A DNA stretch of 6,202 nucleotides, taken from NCBI GenBank assembly GCA_018304285.1, contig JAGVWL010000052.1:1-6202 (forward strand), given 5' to 3'. Numbering within the stretch: position 1 is the stretch's first letter; the number at the start of each line of letters is the position of its first letter. This document shows positions 6,123 to 6,202 of this stretch, in pieces. The position numbers and the translations under genes are program-made. Origin of the DNA: Microcaldota archaeon (GTDB lineage Archaea; Micrarchaeota; Micrarchaeia; Norongarragalinales; Norongarragalinaceae). The notes beneath the pieces were generated by a model that was not told the DNA's origin, made no database searches, and saw only the letters and a program-made list of their open reading frames with translations.

Positions 6123-6138
6123 AACAAACTCTTAAAAA
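6123..6138 (+). promoter_or_regulatory. BRE/TATA-like promoter of the downstream gene
   Basis: AACAAA (6123-6128) is followed by CTTAAAAA (6131-6138), echoing the AACAAA plus AT-box arrangement before the large gene. Transcription from about 6160 would place the GGAGAT ribosome binding site at the very 5' end of the mRNA. The rest of the 79-base gap after 6093 shows only a 5-bp inverted repeat and no clear terminator. Confidence 0.45.
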
Positions 6139-6172
6139 CTTCTTTCGGCAAGAGTGTTTCACGGAGATTGGA

Positions 6173-6202
6173 ATGAAAGGCGGTTTACTTCATCAACGAT
6201 TC
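6173..6202 (+). CDS. start of a partial CDS, product unknown
   Basis: An ATG at 6173 opens a frame that runs without a stop to the window end. Only ten codons are visible, reading MKGGLLHQRF. GGAGAT (6163-6168) ends four bases upstream and is the best canonical Shine-Dalgarno in the window, and a TATA-like box lies at about 6131-6138. These signals make a real gene likely. Ten residues are too few to suggest a function. Confidence 0.6.
   Translation, partial: MKGGLLHQRF

Noticed and set aside
1..6202. CRISPR array, insertion sequence or other mobile element
   Set aside because: I see no spaced direct repeats, terminal inverted repeats, transposase or integrase motifs. A tRNA is present, but no attachment-site duplication was visible.

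Overview
This 6.2 kb window looks archaeal, possibly from one of the small-genome DPANN-type lineages, although nothing in it fixes the taxon. The support is as follows. The tRNA-Arg gene encodes no CCA end. The AT-rich boxes upstream of coding starts sit about 25-50 bases away and resemble archaeal BRE/TATA elements rather than -35/-10 promoters. One gene appears to be leaderless and another starts at TTG. The tRNA body also matches what I recall of archaeal tRNA-Arg(CCU). A bacterial origin is not formally excluded.

Layout: a tRNA-Arg gene (23-97, minus strand) is divergent from a long plus-strand gene (204-2213). That gene encodes a CPA2/KefB-type cation:proton antiporter with an extra C-terminal four-helix membrane block and a charged, probably coiled-coil cytoplasmic tail. 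It is followed after 52 bases by a small acylphosphatase gene (2266-2544) with both catalytic residues intact. A 72-base gap with a TATA-like promoter precedes a very large gene (2617-6093). Its product is an exported 1158-residue multidomain protein: signal peptide, Pro/Thr linker, about 500 residues of beta-rich sequence, an eight-cysteine module, a low-complexity hinge, and a C-terminal domain that reads like a (beta/alpha)8 glycoside-hydrolase-type barrel. After another promoter-like gap, a new plus-strand gene starts at 6173 and runs off the window.

The genes do not form an obvious pathway. The antiporter and acylphosphatase are close enough to be co-transcribed but have unrelated housekeeping roles. 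The large protein appears to be its own transcription unit with an envelope or extracellular role. The points most worth a second look are the unrecognised large exported protein (with a base-composition break where its barrel domain begins), the U33-to-C change in the tRNA anticodon loop, and the atypical C-terminal half of the antiporter.
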